From assembly GCA_947095585.1 (NCBI GenBank), contig OX352761.1:58582832-58646831 (forward strand): a DNA stretch of 64,000 nucleotides, read 5' to 3'. A program made the position numbers and the translations under genes. The number at the start of each line of letters is the position of its first letter. Position 1 is the stretch's first letter. The stretch is from Nephrocerus scutellatus (lineage: Eukaryota; Arthropoda; Insecta; Diptera; Pipunculidae). Shown piece after piece: positions 9,873 to 21,034 of the stretch. The notes under the pieces were generated by a model. That model was given only the letters and a program-made list of their open reading frames with translations, made no database searches and was not told where the DNA came from.

Positions 9873-12160
9873 TTCATTCATTCATCTAACATAAATATGT
9901 GTATGTGTGTGTATATTTGTGTTTCGGGGTGCCTAGAGCGCTTTCGGCCCCACCACGGAGCTTTATCAATAGCCTTGTGGGTAAGTGTATAGTGTGGTGT
10001 GTACTAAAATGTAAAATAATATAAGGTATAATATAAATTATATACAAAAAGATAATATAAGGTATAAATAAATAAGCTGAGACTCAGCTACTTACAACTA
10101 CGCTACCTAACAGATTATTGAAAAATGAAGGTCAATTCAGAGTATTCGTCGCTACAAATTAAGACTGAAAGCCCGAGTATTTCACAAGAGCCTCCATTAA
10201 AATATGCCGAGCAAATAATGTTTAGCAGTTTACAAGGGAATGGTGGAATGGGCAGATCTGTGAGTATTTCACAAGGCAGATCTGGAAGCTATGGACTCTA
10301 AGTGAGAATATAGGCGAAAATGCTAGATATTAAACAAGAGAGCGGGTACAAAGTTTATAATACAGTACGTTAAACAATAATTAAAAGATAAACACAAAGA
10401 AAAGAGAAAAACAAAAAATAATACTCATCCAACATATAATATGTGTATGTGTGTCTATTTGTGTTTCGGTGTGCCTAGAGCGCTTTCGGCCCCCACTACG
10501 GGGTCACATTTGTTGGCTTGTGTGTAAGTGTATAGTGTGGTGTACTAAAATGTAAAATAATATAAGGTATAATATAAATTAAATACAAAAATATAATATA
10601 AGGTATAAATAAATAAGCTAAGACTCAGCTACTTACAACTACCCCACCTAATAGATGATTGAAAAATGAAGGTTAATTCAGAGTATTCATCGCTACATTA
10701 TTAAGACTGGTAGGCCGATTATTTCACAAGAGCCTCCATTAAAATGTGCCGAGCAAATAATGCTTAGCAGTTTACAATGGAATGGTGGAATGAGCAGATC
10801 TGCGAGTATTTCACAAGACAGATCTGGGAGCTAGGGACTCCGAGTTAGTTAGTTTATAATACAGTACGTTAAACAATAATTAAAAGATAATACTCATCCC
10901 ACATATAATATGTGTATGTGTGTGTGTATTTGTGTTTCGGTGTGCCTACAGCGCTTTCGGCCTCCACCACGGGTCCACATCAGTAGGCTTCTGTGTAGGT
11001 GTATAGTGTGGTGTGTACTAATATGTAAAATAATATAAGGTATAACATAAATTAAATACAAAAAGATAATATAGGGTATAAATAAATAAGCTAAGATTCA
11101 GCTACTTACAACTACCCTACCTAACAGATGATTGAACAATTAAGGTTAATTCAGAGTATTCATCGCTACATTATTAAGACTGGTAGGCCGATTATTTCAC
11201 AAGAGCCTCCATTAAAATATGCCGAGCAAATAATGCTTAGCAGTTTACAATGGAATGGTGGAATGGGCAGATTTGCGAGTATTTCACAAGACAGATCTGG
11301 AAGCTATGGACTCCGAGTGAGAATATTGGCGAAAATGCAAGATATTCCACAAGAGAGCGGGTAAAATGTTTATAATACAGTACGTTAAACAATAATTAAA
11401 AGATAGAAAAGAAGAAAGGAGAAAAACAACACATATAATATGTGTAAGTGTGTATTTGTGTTTCGGTGTGCCTAGAGCGCTTTCGGCCTCCACCACGGGG
11501 CCACATCAGTAGGCTTATGTGTAAGTGTATAGTGTGGTGTGTACTAAAATGTAAAATAATATAAGGTATAATATAAATTAAATACAAAAAGGTAATATAG
11601 GGTATAAATAAATAAGCTAAGACTCAGCTACTTACAACTACCCCACCTAATAGATGATTGAAAAATGAAGGTCAATTCAGATTATTCATTGCTACATTAT
11701 AAAGACTGGTAGGCCGAGTATTTCACAAAAGCCTCCATTAAAATATGCCGAGCAAATAATGCTTAGCGGTATACAAGGGAATGGTGGAATGAGCAGATCT
11801 GCGTATATTTCACAAGACAGATCTGGGAGCTAGGGACTCTGAGTGAGACTATAGGCGAAAATGAGATATTAAACAAGAGAGCAGGTACAAAGTTTATAAT
11901 ACGGTACGTTAAACAATAATTAAAAGATAAACAAGAGGAAAAGAGAAAAACAAAAGATAATACTCATCTATCATATAATATGTGTATGTGTGTGTATTTG
12001 TGTTTCGGTGTGCCTAGGGCGCTTTCGGCCCCCACCACGGGGACTCATCAGTAGGCTTGTGTAAGTGTATAGTGTGGTGTCTACTAAAATGTAAAATCAT
12101 TTAAAGTATAATATAAATTAAATACAAAAGATAATATAAGGTAAAAATAAATAAGCACAA
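9873..12160. repeat. Satellite array, ~470-540-bp units (four full, one partial)
   Basis: Units begin with ACATATAATATGTG near 9893, 10433, 10903, 11432 and 11973, so spacings are about 540, 470, 529 and 541 bp. Each holds a TG-rich tract, a TTCGG(C)CCCCACCACGG block, an AT-rich TATAAGGTATAA block, GCT(G/A)AGACTCAGC, an ATTTCACAAGAGCCTCC block and a GATCTGGGAGCTA block. The last unit stops at 12160, where the BEL-2 LTR begins. Length differences come mainly from indels in the AAACA-rich tail. The same unit occurs at 2391-2746. Confidence 0.9.
10124..10302 (+). other. Exon-like ORF inside the first right-hand satellite unit
   Basis: A 58-codon ORF starts MKVNSEYSSLQIKTES, continues with SISQEPPLKYAEQIM and ends GSYGL. 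It follows TACCTAACAG, which resembles a splice acceptor, and contains TCTGTGAGTATT, which resembles a donor. Other units have the same block, but with a 1-bp gain and substitutions that put a stop after about 12 codons. It may be a captured exon fragment or chance. No family is recognised. Confidence 0.35.
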
Positions 12161-12573
12161 AAAATAATACACAAACCAAAACAAAAATAAACGCATTGAG
12201 CATATGTTCAATTGTTGTGCAACGAATATGGGTATTCATCGATCGGACGTTTACCGCAAAATAATTTAATAGCTTAAGTTGCACAATAATATTCAATTGT
12301 TGTAAACATACTACATACTACGCAGCGAATATGGGTCACCGTCGATCGGACGTTTACCACGAAATAATTTATTAGCATAAGTTGCACCATCATATAGCAT
12401 TTATTCTTAGTAAGCATAAATTGCATCGGACGTTTAAGTTGCACAATAATTTAGCATTTATTCTTTGTAAGCATAAATTGCACAATAATGATTTAGCCTA
12501 GTTTAAGTAAATTATTAGTAATTAAATAAGCAAATAAATTGTATAAATAGTTAGGAAGTTTGTATAATAAAAT
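12161..12573 (+). repeat. BEL-2 copy A 5' LTR, left part only
   Basis: It matches 20032-20445 of the full LTR almost exactly. The first ~10 bp are missing at the satellite junction. Similarity ends after TAATAAAAT at 12573, where gypsy sequence begins. It is the long LTR type, holding the ~64-bp segment that later LTRs lack. Confidence 0.88.
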
Positions 12574-12589
12574 AAAAGGGAACAAAAGG

Positions 12590-13417
12590 TGTCAGAATCA
12601 ATTAGCGACTACATCATGGAATTGAAAAGAATGTCTCTCCTCGTGTGAATTTGGCGCATTCTTAAAGGACGCTTTACGGGATCGATTTATTAGCGGGTTA
12701 AGTAGTACCGCTATTCAAAATCGATTTGTAGAAAATTATATAACTTTTGAAAACGCCTGTACTAAAGCCCTTAGTATGGAATTCGCTGCTAGCGAAACAA
12801 AACATTTCCATGCTGAAACTGAAATTTCATACGTACAGTATAATAGGAAGTATCCATCGAAAAATACACGTTTGAGACAACCAGCTACGGGAAACCAAGC
12901 TTCAAGTGTGAAGGAGTATAAAAATAACAGCACTAGTAAAGTTTGTTCTAGGTGTGGTAAAATACATATGAGGGAAGAGTGCCCAGCAATCAAATGGTCG
13001 TGTTTTAAGTGCAAGCGAAGGGGCCATACAGCTAAAATGTGTCATGATCACCGGTCGGTTCATCAAGTTGAAGATGAAGTACATAGTAATGTAAGTTCAG
13101 ACGATGACGTGTTGAGGCATATTTACCAGTTAAATAATGAAAAAATTAAACCAGTGTCTATAATTTTATCGGTAAATAATGTTGATCTTCGCTTTGAAGT
13201 GGATACCGGAGCTTGTGGAACGGTTATGTGTACCTCAATGTTTCGGGAAATTTTTGAAGCGTTACCGCTACAACCCCATAATGGTTTAAAAACAGTTACT
13301 GGGGAGAAAATTGCTGTAGATGGGTTTATAGTTGTAAACGTAAGCTACCGAAATACGAATCATTTACTTGAATTGATTGTGGTGAACACAGACCGCAAAT
13401 TTTGGCCATTATTGTGA
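12590..13417 (+). pseudogene. Gypsy gag C-terminus and aspartic protease
   Basis: Residual gag (FLKDALRDRFISGLSS, AIQNRFVENY) carries a frameshift near 12648. The open stretch from 12776 holds CSRCGKIHMREEC and CFKCKRRGHTAKMC, of which the second is a standard CCHC knuckle. The protease active site DTGACGTVM follows near residue 143. The protease ends without its usual linker to RT at 13417. The N-terminal half of gag is missing. Confidence 0.82.
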
Positions 13418-13462
13418 CGTACTTGGTTAAACATACTGTTTCCCAAATGAGAACAGCAATTT

Positions 13463-14272
13463 ATGGTAAACCACGTGGATGCAAAAAATAAGGGCGTTAA
13501 TGACCATCAAGCACTTATAGATTTGTACAAAGTAAAATTTCAAAATGTGTTTTCGGAGAAAAACACTTCAATTAGATTGCACAAAGCATCCATTGAGTTG
13601 AAAGACAATTGCTTACCGGTATTTTGTAAGCCATACACAGTAGCGTATTCTCTGCGGCAAAAGGTGGAGGAGGAACTTAAAAAAATGCAAGCTAATGGAA
13701 CAATATTTGCGGTACATACTAGTGAGTGGGCTAGCCCAATCGTTACAACGTTGAAGAAGGATGGCAGTTTGCGTATTTGTGTTGACTTCAAAACTACGGT
13801 AAATCGCGTGATAAATAACGATTCGTCTCCGTTACCGCAATGCGATGACATTCTAGCTAGTTTAGCGGGAGGCCAATGGTTTACAGTATTGGATTTGACC
13901 GGAGCTTATCAGCAGTTGGAAATTGATGGAGGCAGTAATATGGAGGAATGTGCTGCTAATACCGAGAAAGTTTTGGAGCATCTTTCAAACTTCAATGTAC
14001 GAATAAACTTCAAGAAGTGTTTATTCTACCAGCCATGTGTGGAATACTTAGGTCATGTGATCAACAAGTCAGGAGTACAGCCGTGCCCAAAGAAAGTAGA
14101 TGCCATCACGGGCGCACCAACACCCACTAACATCACGGAGTTGAAATCGTTTTTAGGATTAGTCAACTATTACCGCAAATTTGCACCAATGCAAGCAGAT
14201 GTGTTGACACCGCTGTATCGTCTTACCAAAAAAGACGTGGATTTGGGATGCGGAATGTCAACAGTCGTTTAA
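13463..14272 (+). pseudogene. Gypsy reverse transcriptase lacking the catalytic YxDD block
   Basis: It shows VEEELKKMQANGTIFAV, SEWASPIVTTLKKDGSLRIC, VDFKTTVNRVI, FTVLDLTGAYQQLEID and, after a jump, VEYLGHVINKSGVQPCPKK and ITELKSFLGLVNYYRKFAP. Between the LDLTGAYQQLEI block and LEHLSNFNVRINFKKC about 60 residues, including the YxDD box, are deleted. Such an RT cannot polymerise. The end is frameshifted into RNase H. Confidence 0.85.
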
Positions 14273-14660
14273 TCTATCAAAAACCATTATCTGCGATAAA
14301 AGCCTATTAGTTCATTATGACCCTAAAAAGCAACTTTTTCTGTCATGTGACGCAAGTTCTACTGGGGTAGGGGCAGTTCTAAGCCAAGTGGATAACAAAG
14401 AAGAGCAGCCAGTTATGTTTGCCTCGGCAACGTTATCAGAAGCAGAGCGGAAGTATTCGCAGTTGGAAAAAGAGGCGCTAAGTATAATTTTTGGTTTAAA
14501 AAAATTTAATAAATTTTTGCTTGGCAGATCCTTTGTAATTTATACGGATCATCAACCTTTAATTAGTATTTTCAACCCACGAAAAGGCATCTCAATAACA
14601 GCCGCATCCAGGTTACATCGTTGGGCCATAAATCCGATCCATTACTGTCGAGACTTGTAA
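14273..14660 (+). pseudogene. Gypsy RNase H
   Basis: After a frame change, LFLSCDASSTGVGAVLSQV (first catalytic Asp), FASATLSEAERKYSQLEKEA (Glu) and FVIYTDHQPLISIF (Asp) follow. This is the standard gypsy RNase H that removes the RNA template. The stop at 14660 comes from a frameshift just before the integrase linker. Confidence 0.85.
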
Positions 14661-15808
14661 CAACGATAACTACTGGTTGGTCTAACTCATGCGAAGACCC
14701 CCATTGGAAACCATATTTTATTCGGCGTTTAGAACTGACTGTGGAAAAAGGGTGCATCGTTTGGGGAAACAGAGTTGTTATACCGACTGCTTTGAGACAT
14801 CATGTATTGAAACTTCTGCACGAAAGTCACCCAGGCATGGTAAAGATGAAACTATTGGCTAGGTCTACACTGTGGTGGCCTAGTCTAGACCAAGAAATCG
14901 AGAATGTCGTACGCGAATGTGAGCCGTGCCAACGGTTCCAAATAAACAATAAAATGGACGAAACCTATTTGGGCTGGCCAAAATTACAACGACCATGGAC
15001 CAGATTACATGCTGATTTTTTCTATTTCAATGACACAACCATCTTACTGCTGATCGACTCAACGTCAAAATCGATTGATCTGTACATAATAAAATCAACA
15101 AAAACAGTAGACGTAATGGATAAACTTCGACAGTCATTAAGCTATTTTGGTATACCGCATCAGTTAGTAACCGACAATGGTCCGCCGTTTTCATCTGAAC
15201 AATTTATAAAATTTTTACATTGAACCAATGAAGAGCCCTCCGTACTTACCGCAGGCAAACGGAATGGTAGAGCGAGCGGTTCAGATCGTGAAGAAAAACT
15301 TCAAGAAATCATGGGGAGACTTAAAATCAACGAAAGTCGATGTGAAGAAACATGTGCAAAATTTCCTGTTTACATCTCGTACTACTCCCTCACCGAGCTC
15401 GGCAAAAAGTCCGGCAGAGTTTTTGTTGAAATATTCGCCTAGGACGATATTAAGTCAAGTGCGTCCAATTTTTGGAGACTCGCAAATAGTATCCAGTCCA
15501 ACAAATGTGGCATTTCCATCGAAAATATTCGAATCCAGAATCCAGTATGGGTGAAACTTAACAAACCATTTTGGGAATCCGCTATAGTTGAAAAAGCTAT
15601 CAGTTGGAACCGCTATATTATCAATTATGAAGGCAAACTAAAAATCGTTCATCAACGCCAATTGCGATCACGAGCCATTCCAAATGGAATGGGTAAAGAA
15701 TTAGAGCCGTTACATACAAATGTAACAGATGATGAAAACGCAAAAACTACAACATTTATACCGCACCAATCCACTAGAGCCAGAAAATCTACGCTGCCAC
15801 GACTATGA
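14621..15808 (+). pseudogene. Gypsy integrase, broken into three frames
   Basis: The HHCC zinc region includes HHVLKLLHESHPGMVKMK and CEPCQRF. The core has the first Asp (LHADFFYF), TDNGPPFSSEQF with the second Asp, then a break at 15223. The second frame has YLPQANGMVERAVQIVKKN with the third acidic residue (Glu). The C-terminal part (15551-15808) has a basic tail, RARKSTLPRL. Two frameshifts (15223-15228 and 15551) disable it. Catalytic residues themselves are retained. Confidence 0.85.
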
Positions 15809-15873
15809 ATTAAGTTTTCAGTTTTGTTCTTACACTTGAAGCTAGCGGGTCTTGTTTTCTTAATACATAACAA

Positions 15874-15961
15874 TCAACATTTAAAAGTAATAGTTTACTT
15901 TATCCGTATTTGAAAGTAATAGTTTACTTTACCAACGCTTTAACACGCACTTCACTTCAAC
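15874..15961 (+). repeat. BEL-2 copy A leader remnant (last two hairpin repeats)
   Basis: Two units of the AAAGTAATAGTTTACTTT repeat and the ACGCTTTAACACGCACTTC leader end, identical to 21150-21231 apart from single bases. It leads directly to the gag ATG. Confidence 0.85.
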
Positions 15962-16760
15962 ATGGACCAACTTGGACGAGTTATCGATAACCTACAAGAT
16001 GTCATCACCCAGCTGGAAGAGGTTAGAGTTAACCTGGTCAAACTGGGATTAGAAAAGCGTTCTCCAGAAACGCTTTCCAGGCAGTACGAAAAGGCTAAGA
16101 ACCTTTGGACTTCCATCGAGAGTTACTACGCTAAATTATCTAAGCTAAGCAAAAAAGTCGCTGCCGAATTCCTGCCAAAATTCGAAGCAGCTCAAACAAT
16201 CTCCGCAAAAATTAAAGAGTTCATCAATAAGAACTCCCCGCAGTTGTTGGATGAGGACAAAACCGAAGACGGAAATCCTGGATATGCAGTTGCCCCAACT
16301 GATGAGGAAACCAGCCATACTCTCGAAGCACATACGGCCGCAAGTTCCAATCCTCAAACAGATGAAAGGAATGTTTCACCAGAGCACATCCATACGACAC
16401 CATCATCAGAATTAAAATCAATTATTCCCGCTACATCTGTCGATAGCAGCAATCGGCGTCCAAGGCGTCTAACGATCCCCAACTCTCCATGCCCGTTCAA
16501 CCAGTATTTACATTCGTGCAAGGAGTTGGGTTTGTCTTACAAAATACTGCGGGAGGGATGTGTGGTCAAGAATACATCACTCCATCGCAGCCGTCCAATT
16601 TACCTCAATATGCAAGTAATACAACCGAAGCTCTTTTACATGCCATAGCGAAACTAACGCTTGATCGAGAGAATGAATCGAAGATAGACAGACCGCGTGC
16701 AGAGGGTATCAAACTATCACAAAATACCGTGAATTTAAAGAGCAGTTCGATTCACTGGTA
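15962..16760 (+). pseudogene. BEL-2 copy A gag N-terminal part, two frame breaks
   Basis: It starts MDQLGRVIDNLQDVITQLEE, a predicted coiled-coil region, followed by an acidic, Ser/Thr-rich linker. A 1-bp deletion near 16453 (AGCAATCGG where other copies have AGCAAGTCGG) shifts the frame. A ~37-bp deletion near 16712 (GTATCAAACTATCACAAAA) shifts it again before the capsid-like block. Copy B (21232) shows the unbroken arrangement. Confidence 0.85.
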
Positions 16761-19373
16761 GTGAAAAGCCGAATGTCAAACATCGGTCGCTTCGCTTTAC
16801 TCAAAACGAAGCTCACTGGGAAAGCATTGGAAGCAATTACCGATTTGGACTTGACTGGAGACAACTATCCGATTGCCTGGTCAACATTGGACCGAACGTT
16901 TGACAATCCGAGACATTTAGCAAAAATTGAACTAGAGGCTATGCTAGTTCTTCCACGACGTCACACAATCCCAGGAAATGCAGAGTCTATTATTTCGTAC
17001 CTGCACTACACTAAAGGACGGGTCTCCAATCTAAAAAGAAATAAAATAAGTGGAGAACTGATCATGGCCTATTTAATCCTTCGAGGCTTAGATCCTATCA
17101 CACGTGACAGATTGGACGATTTTTACAACTGTAAAACCAGACTTCCTACCTTAGATGAAATAGAAGACTTCATGTTCAAGGAATACCTGCAACATCTAGA
17201 TCAAGACGACAATTGTCAAATTATTCAGTCATCTCATAAGGTACCTAGGAAGGATTTCAGTATGCCGCATACCAAAGTACATGCTACACTTCAATCGAAA
17301 GAAGCAGCAACAAAGGTAACAATGAAGTGCTTCATCTGCACAGAAAACCATCTAGTTGTGGCCTGTCCAAAGTTCCTGAGCTCACAGAATCGAGAAGCCT
17401 TGCTACGTGCCCACAAGATTTTCATATATTTCTTAAAGCATCGTTTCGACTATCGCTCTCCTTGCAAATCAAGAGAGTATTTAAAATGCAGAACCTGTCA
17501 AGGACCTCATATTACGGAAATGCATCCGCAGCCAAATTCCACGGCTAACCTTCCATCGACGAGTAGCACTTACCTGTGCCAACATGAGTCCGATGCCTCT
17601 TCTAGTGTGCTTCTACCTACAGCAATCGCGACGCTTTTAGTTACCGATGACAACATTCTAGTTCGTTGCTTGCTGGATCAAAGCAGCCAAGAAAATTACA
17701 TATCCGAAGATTTGGTGCAGAAGTTACGATTGCCTAAAAAACGAACACTTGTCAAAGTTATTGGAGTAGGAGGGGAAATTGGAACAGTCCGCTCTATTGC
17801 CAATATAAAATTAAAACTTGATAATCCAGATCAACCATTCATAAACATCAAAGCACTCGTGGTCAAACGAGTTACCGGATCACTTCCCAGCATGCCCAGT
17901 CACATCGCCTGGAAATCGTCCTTTGACAAACCTCTTGCAGATCCGCATTTCAACAAACCAGCACATATTCCTCTGCTATTGGGTGGACCAGTATATTCAA
18001 CAGTGTTACGTCCAGGTTTGGAGAAGAAGGAAGGATTATTACTGCAAAACACATTTCTTGGTGGGTGGATCGTATCTGGAGACCCGGGAAACGGAAGTGG
18101 AAAACGCACCTCCGCCTTTACTAGACTATCAGAGTTCGAGTCAAATCTAATGGATTTCGAAAGGCGACCCAACAAAACAGAACCATTGGGCGAATTTTTC
18201 CTTAACACTGTGACATACGGCGTGGGCTGCGCACCATGGCAAGCAATTCGTACTATCCATCAAATCGCAGATGACAACGCACCGGATTTGGAGACCAAGG
18301 ATATAATCAAGAACTCTATTTACATGGATGATCTGTTTCACGGAGCTGATAGCATTAAAAAATGTCAAGAGCAAATTGCTAAGATAACAACTACACTAGA
18401 GGCCGGTAAGCTATCCCTAACAAAATGGTCATCAAACTACCCAGACGATCTTCGTTACATAAAAGACAGCAAAAAACTCAGTGCCTACAAAGATTCTACC
18501 GATCTGATTGCCATCGACACGCATATTAAGGACTTAAACGACTACTGCCAACAATTTCCGAACAATAACTACTCAGCATTACATCAAGATTGCTGGACCC
18601 TTGAAGAAGCAGTGAGACGCGAGGCCATGACAATTAAAGAAGGCATTACTATAAGCTATAGTAGTAGACAGACGAAACGTTTCATAATGCCTGGGGTTTT
18701 AAAAGGTATTGTCAAATACGCTCCCCAAATACTAATGACCGCCGGCGTAGCCTATCAAACAGTAGAAAACTATCAACTGGAGCATCAAATCGTAAAATTG
18801 GAGGACAAAATTAAAAAAGTTTTAAAAGTGTCCCGCCTCATCACAGACATCAATGACATGGAGTCTAAAACTGTTACCATGCAACTTCATGCACTGGTAG
18901 AACAGCAGCAACAGCTCCGAATTCAAGAACAAATGAATGACTACTCCTCCAGCATTCAACCACTCATCAACGCTATCCAAGCAAATCATCAGAACATCAT
19001 CAACATCCGCCCCGTTGAAGCTTTAACAACGTATGTCAGTAAAATAAACGGTGACTTGAACTTCTGCAGGTTTCCAAACGTATCAGATACAACTATGCTA
19101 TTCACATTCAACAAAGTAACAAAAACTGTCCGAGAAAATATGGTTACCGTGACGTTCAACATTCCTCTGGTTCAACCAAGAATCTTCTCTAAATTTGCTC
19201 TTATCAGTGTTCCAACTATCGAGTCTCATGCGGTTCTCCTAGACCGTGAAGACTTTGTTCAACAAATTGTTCTCAGCAGTGATAGCAAAACTTACTTTGA
19301 TCCAACTCAAGCCATTGATCTTGGGGAAGGAATTTACGAGAAAGTTGAAGAAAAAAAACTAAAACTGCGTTGA
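16761..19373 (+). pseudogene. BEL-2 copy A fused gag-protease-RT fragment-envelope ORF
   Basis: 870 open residues made by two in-frame internal deletions. Residues 1-150 are the DUF1759 gag block (RFALLKTKLTGKALEAI). Zinc knuckles follow at ~190 (CFICTENHLVVAC) and ~243 (CRTCQGPHITEMH). The protease is at ~304 with DQS in place of DSG or DTG. DUF1758 is at ~387-470 (HFNKPAHIPLLLGG). From ~479 only the second half of the RT palm remains (LNTVTYGVGCAPW, YMDD at ~521). Then, with no RNase H or integrase, an envelope-like segment follows with a basic RQTKR site at 636-640, a hydrophobic stretch after it, and Gln-rich coiled coil. The start at 16761 is arbitrary: the frame continues from upstream gag. 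Confidence 0.8.
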
Positions 19374-19976
19374 GTCCTACACCAGATTCTCTTTCCGACA
19401 CCTGCACAGCAAAACAACTTAAAGCGGAATTCAATAAAATATACCTTTTGGATAGTGATCTTGCAGTCATCTATAGAAATCCTACCAACTAAGTTAATAT
19501 TGTGTGCAACGACACCTCTCATAACCACAGTATATCTGGTAAGATTTCCAGGATGCAGAATTTCTGGCACTCAATTCAAAATTACGGCTCCCACCAAAGG
19601 GTTCGAGAAAGTAGAAACCAACATCAAGACTTTTCCAGACGAGGAAAGTTTGTCTCCCCCCAAAATTGATTTAAGCGAGATAATCCCCAAAGATCCTCGC
19701 CTCGCTATTCTCAAGGAAAAACTCTCAGATGAACTGAATGGATATGACTGGGACACCTGGTATTGGTACTGGTATTTTGGAGTAGGAAGTGTATGCACCA
19801 TACTCTGCATCACTCTCTGTTTCATCGTTGCCATACGCAAACAGCGCCAAAGAAAAAAATCGGAGATTGCTAGCGTCAGTTACCTCAATAAAGAAGATAA
19901 AATACCCGGAAGCTGGGTACGTGCATACATGATCAATAACGAGTCAATATCCCACATAACCACAGAATCAGTCTAG
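19374..19976 (+). pseudogene. BEL-2 copy A envelope C-terminus with membrane anchor
   Basis: After a stop at 19371 and a frame break, the envelope-like protein continues from about 19455. A ~24-residue hydrophobic segment (near 19769-19840, with VCTILCITLCFIVAI) is followed by basic KQRQRKK, the layout of a type I membrane anchor with a cytoplasmic tail. Copies B-D have lost this part by a ~250-bp deletion; copy E keeps it. Calling it an envelope is inferred from the layout (cleavage-like site, coiled coil, anchor), not from a search. Confidence 0.65.
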
Positions 19977-20019
19977 ATTTTCCTCACTTACAACTAACAA
20001 CCTTTTCCCGCCGGGAGTT

Positions 20020-21024
20020 TGTTTATGACAACAAAATAATAAACCAAACCAAAACAAAAATAAACGCATTGAGCATATGTTCAATTGTTGTGCAACGAAT
20101 ATGGGTATTCATCGATCGGACGTTTACCCCAAAATAATTTAATAGCTTAAGTTGCACAATAATATTCAATTGTTGTAAACATACTACATACTACGCAGCG
20201 AATATGGGTCACCGTCGATTGGACGTTTACCCCGAAATAATTTATTAGCATAAGTTGCACCATCATATAGCATTTATTCTTAGTAAGCATTAATTGCATC
20301 GGACGTTTAAGTTGCACAATAATTTAGCATTTATTCTTTGTAAGCATAAATTGCACAATAACGATTTAGCCTAGTTTAAGTAAATTATTAGTAATTAAGT
20401 AAGCAAATAAATTGTATAAATAGTTAGGAAATTTGTATAATAAAATCAGAATATGTTACCATTTCAAACAGCTTGTTTTCAATTACATAGTTAGCCACCT
20501 ACCCAAGGTAAGGTGACTATTTCTATTCCAAGTGCAAGGAGCACTTTCTACAAAGAGTGGTCCTTGGAGCAGGACCAATTCAATATTGGACATCCGAACA
20601 ATACCAACTCGGTTTTACTAGGCTTGAGAGCCTTAAACCCTTAGGTATCTCTTGGATTAACCTTATTGGAATCCCACCTTGAGTGCAGACTACTGCCAAA
20701 GGTTCAAGTCGAATGCGTAGTAGCCGGGGCTAGTGGAGACCAATTAAGGAACATCGGGGCTCATCGATCGAAACTCCAATTATTCCACAAAGATCCTGCC
20801 AGTCTACGACGATCCTGCCAGTTTACAAAATCCTGTCAGTCTACGACGATCCTGCCAGTATTCAAATCCCAGTGGTCCGTCGAGCCGGTCACTATTTTAT
20901 TTCAAGTGCAAGGAGCAATTTCTACAAACAGTGGAACTTCGAGCCGGGTAGCGATAGTTTATAATCATTTCCAAACCATTCTTTCGTATCCTAGTGTGAG
21001 GCTGCACTAGGGTGGTTATAAACA
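20020..21024 (+). repeat. BEL-2 complete LTR (long type), shared by copies A and B
   Basis: 1005 bp, from TGTTTATGACAAC to GGTTATAAACA. The ends form a perfect 7-bp inverted repeat (TGTTTAT/ATAAACA). Inside are degenerate repeats around CGGACGTTTA and AAGTTGCACAATAAT, an AATAAAATC polyadenylation-like signal near 20443, and a 50-bp direct repeat (near 20529 and 20906). A strong donor-like CCCAAGGTAAGG lies at about 20502-20513. Copy A ends and copy B begins here. Confidence 0.88.
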
Positions 21025-21034
21025 GTCGCATACA

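Larger units (their letters stand above)
12574..15873 (+). mobile_element. Ty3/gypsy fragment replacing part of the BEL-2 LTR and leader
   Basis: Gag C-terminus, protease, RT, RNase H and integrase follow in gypsy order on the plus strand. There are no LTRs: the left end lies inside gag, and the right end ~65 bp after the integrase stop. The LTR 3' part and the first leader repeats that should lie between are absent, so this is a replacement rather than a clean insertion. The clade may be Mag-like, from motif style only. Confidence 0.85.
12161..21024 (+). mobile_element. BEL-2 copy A, with hybrid 5' LTR
   Basis: Plus-strand BEL/Pao element with a partial 5' LTR (12161-12573), an inserted gypsy fragment (12574-15873), the end of the leader, a broken gag-pol-env interior (15962-19976) and a complete 3' LTR (20020-21024). 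The 3' LTR is also the 5' LTR of copy B. The interior lacks the RT N-terminus, RNase H and integrase. Confidence 0.88.

Noticed and set aside
12084..12296. Minus-strand 70-codon ORF across the satellite/LTR junction
   Set aside because: Low-complexity, crosses the boundary of two unrelated repeats.
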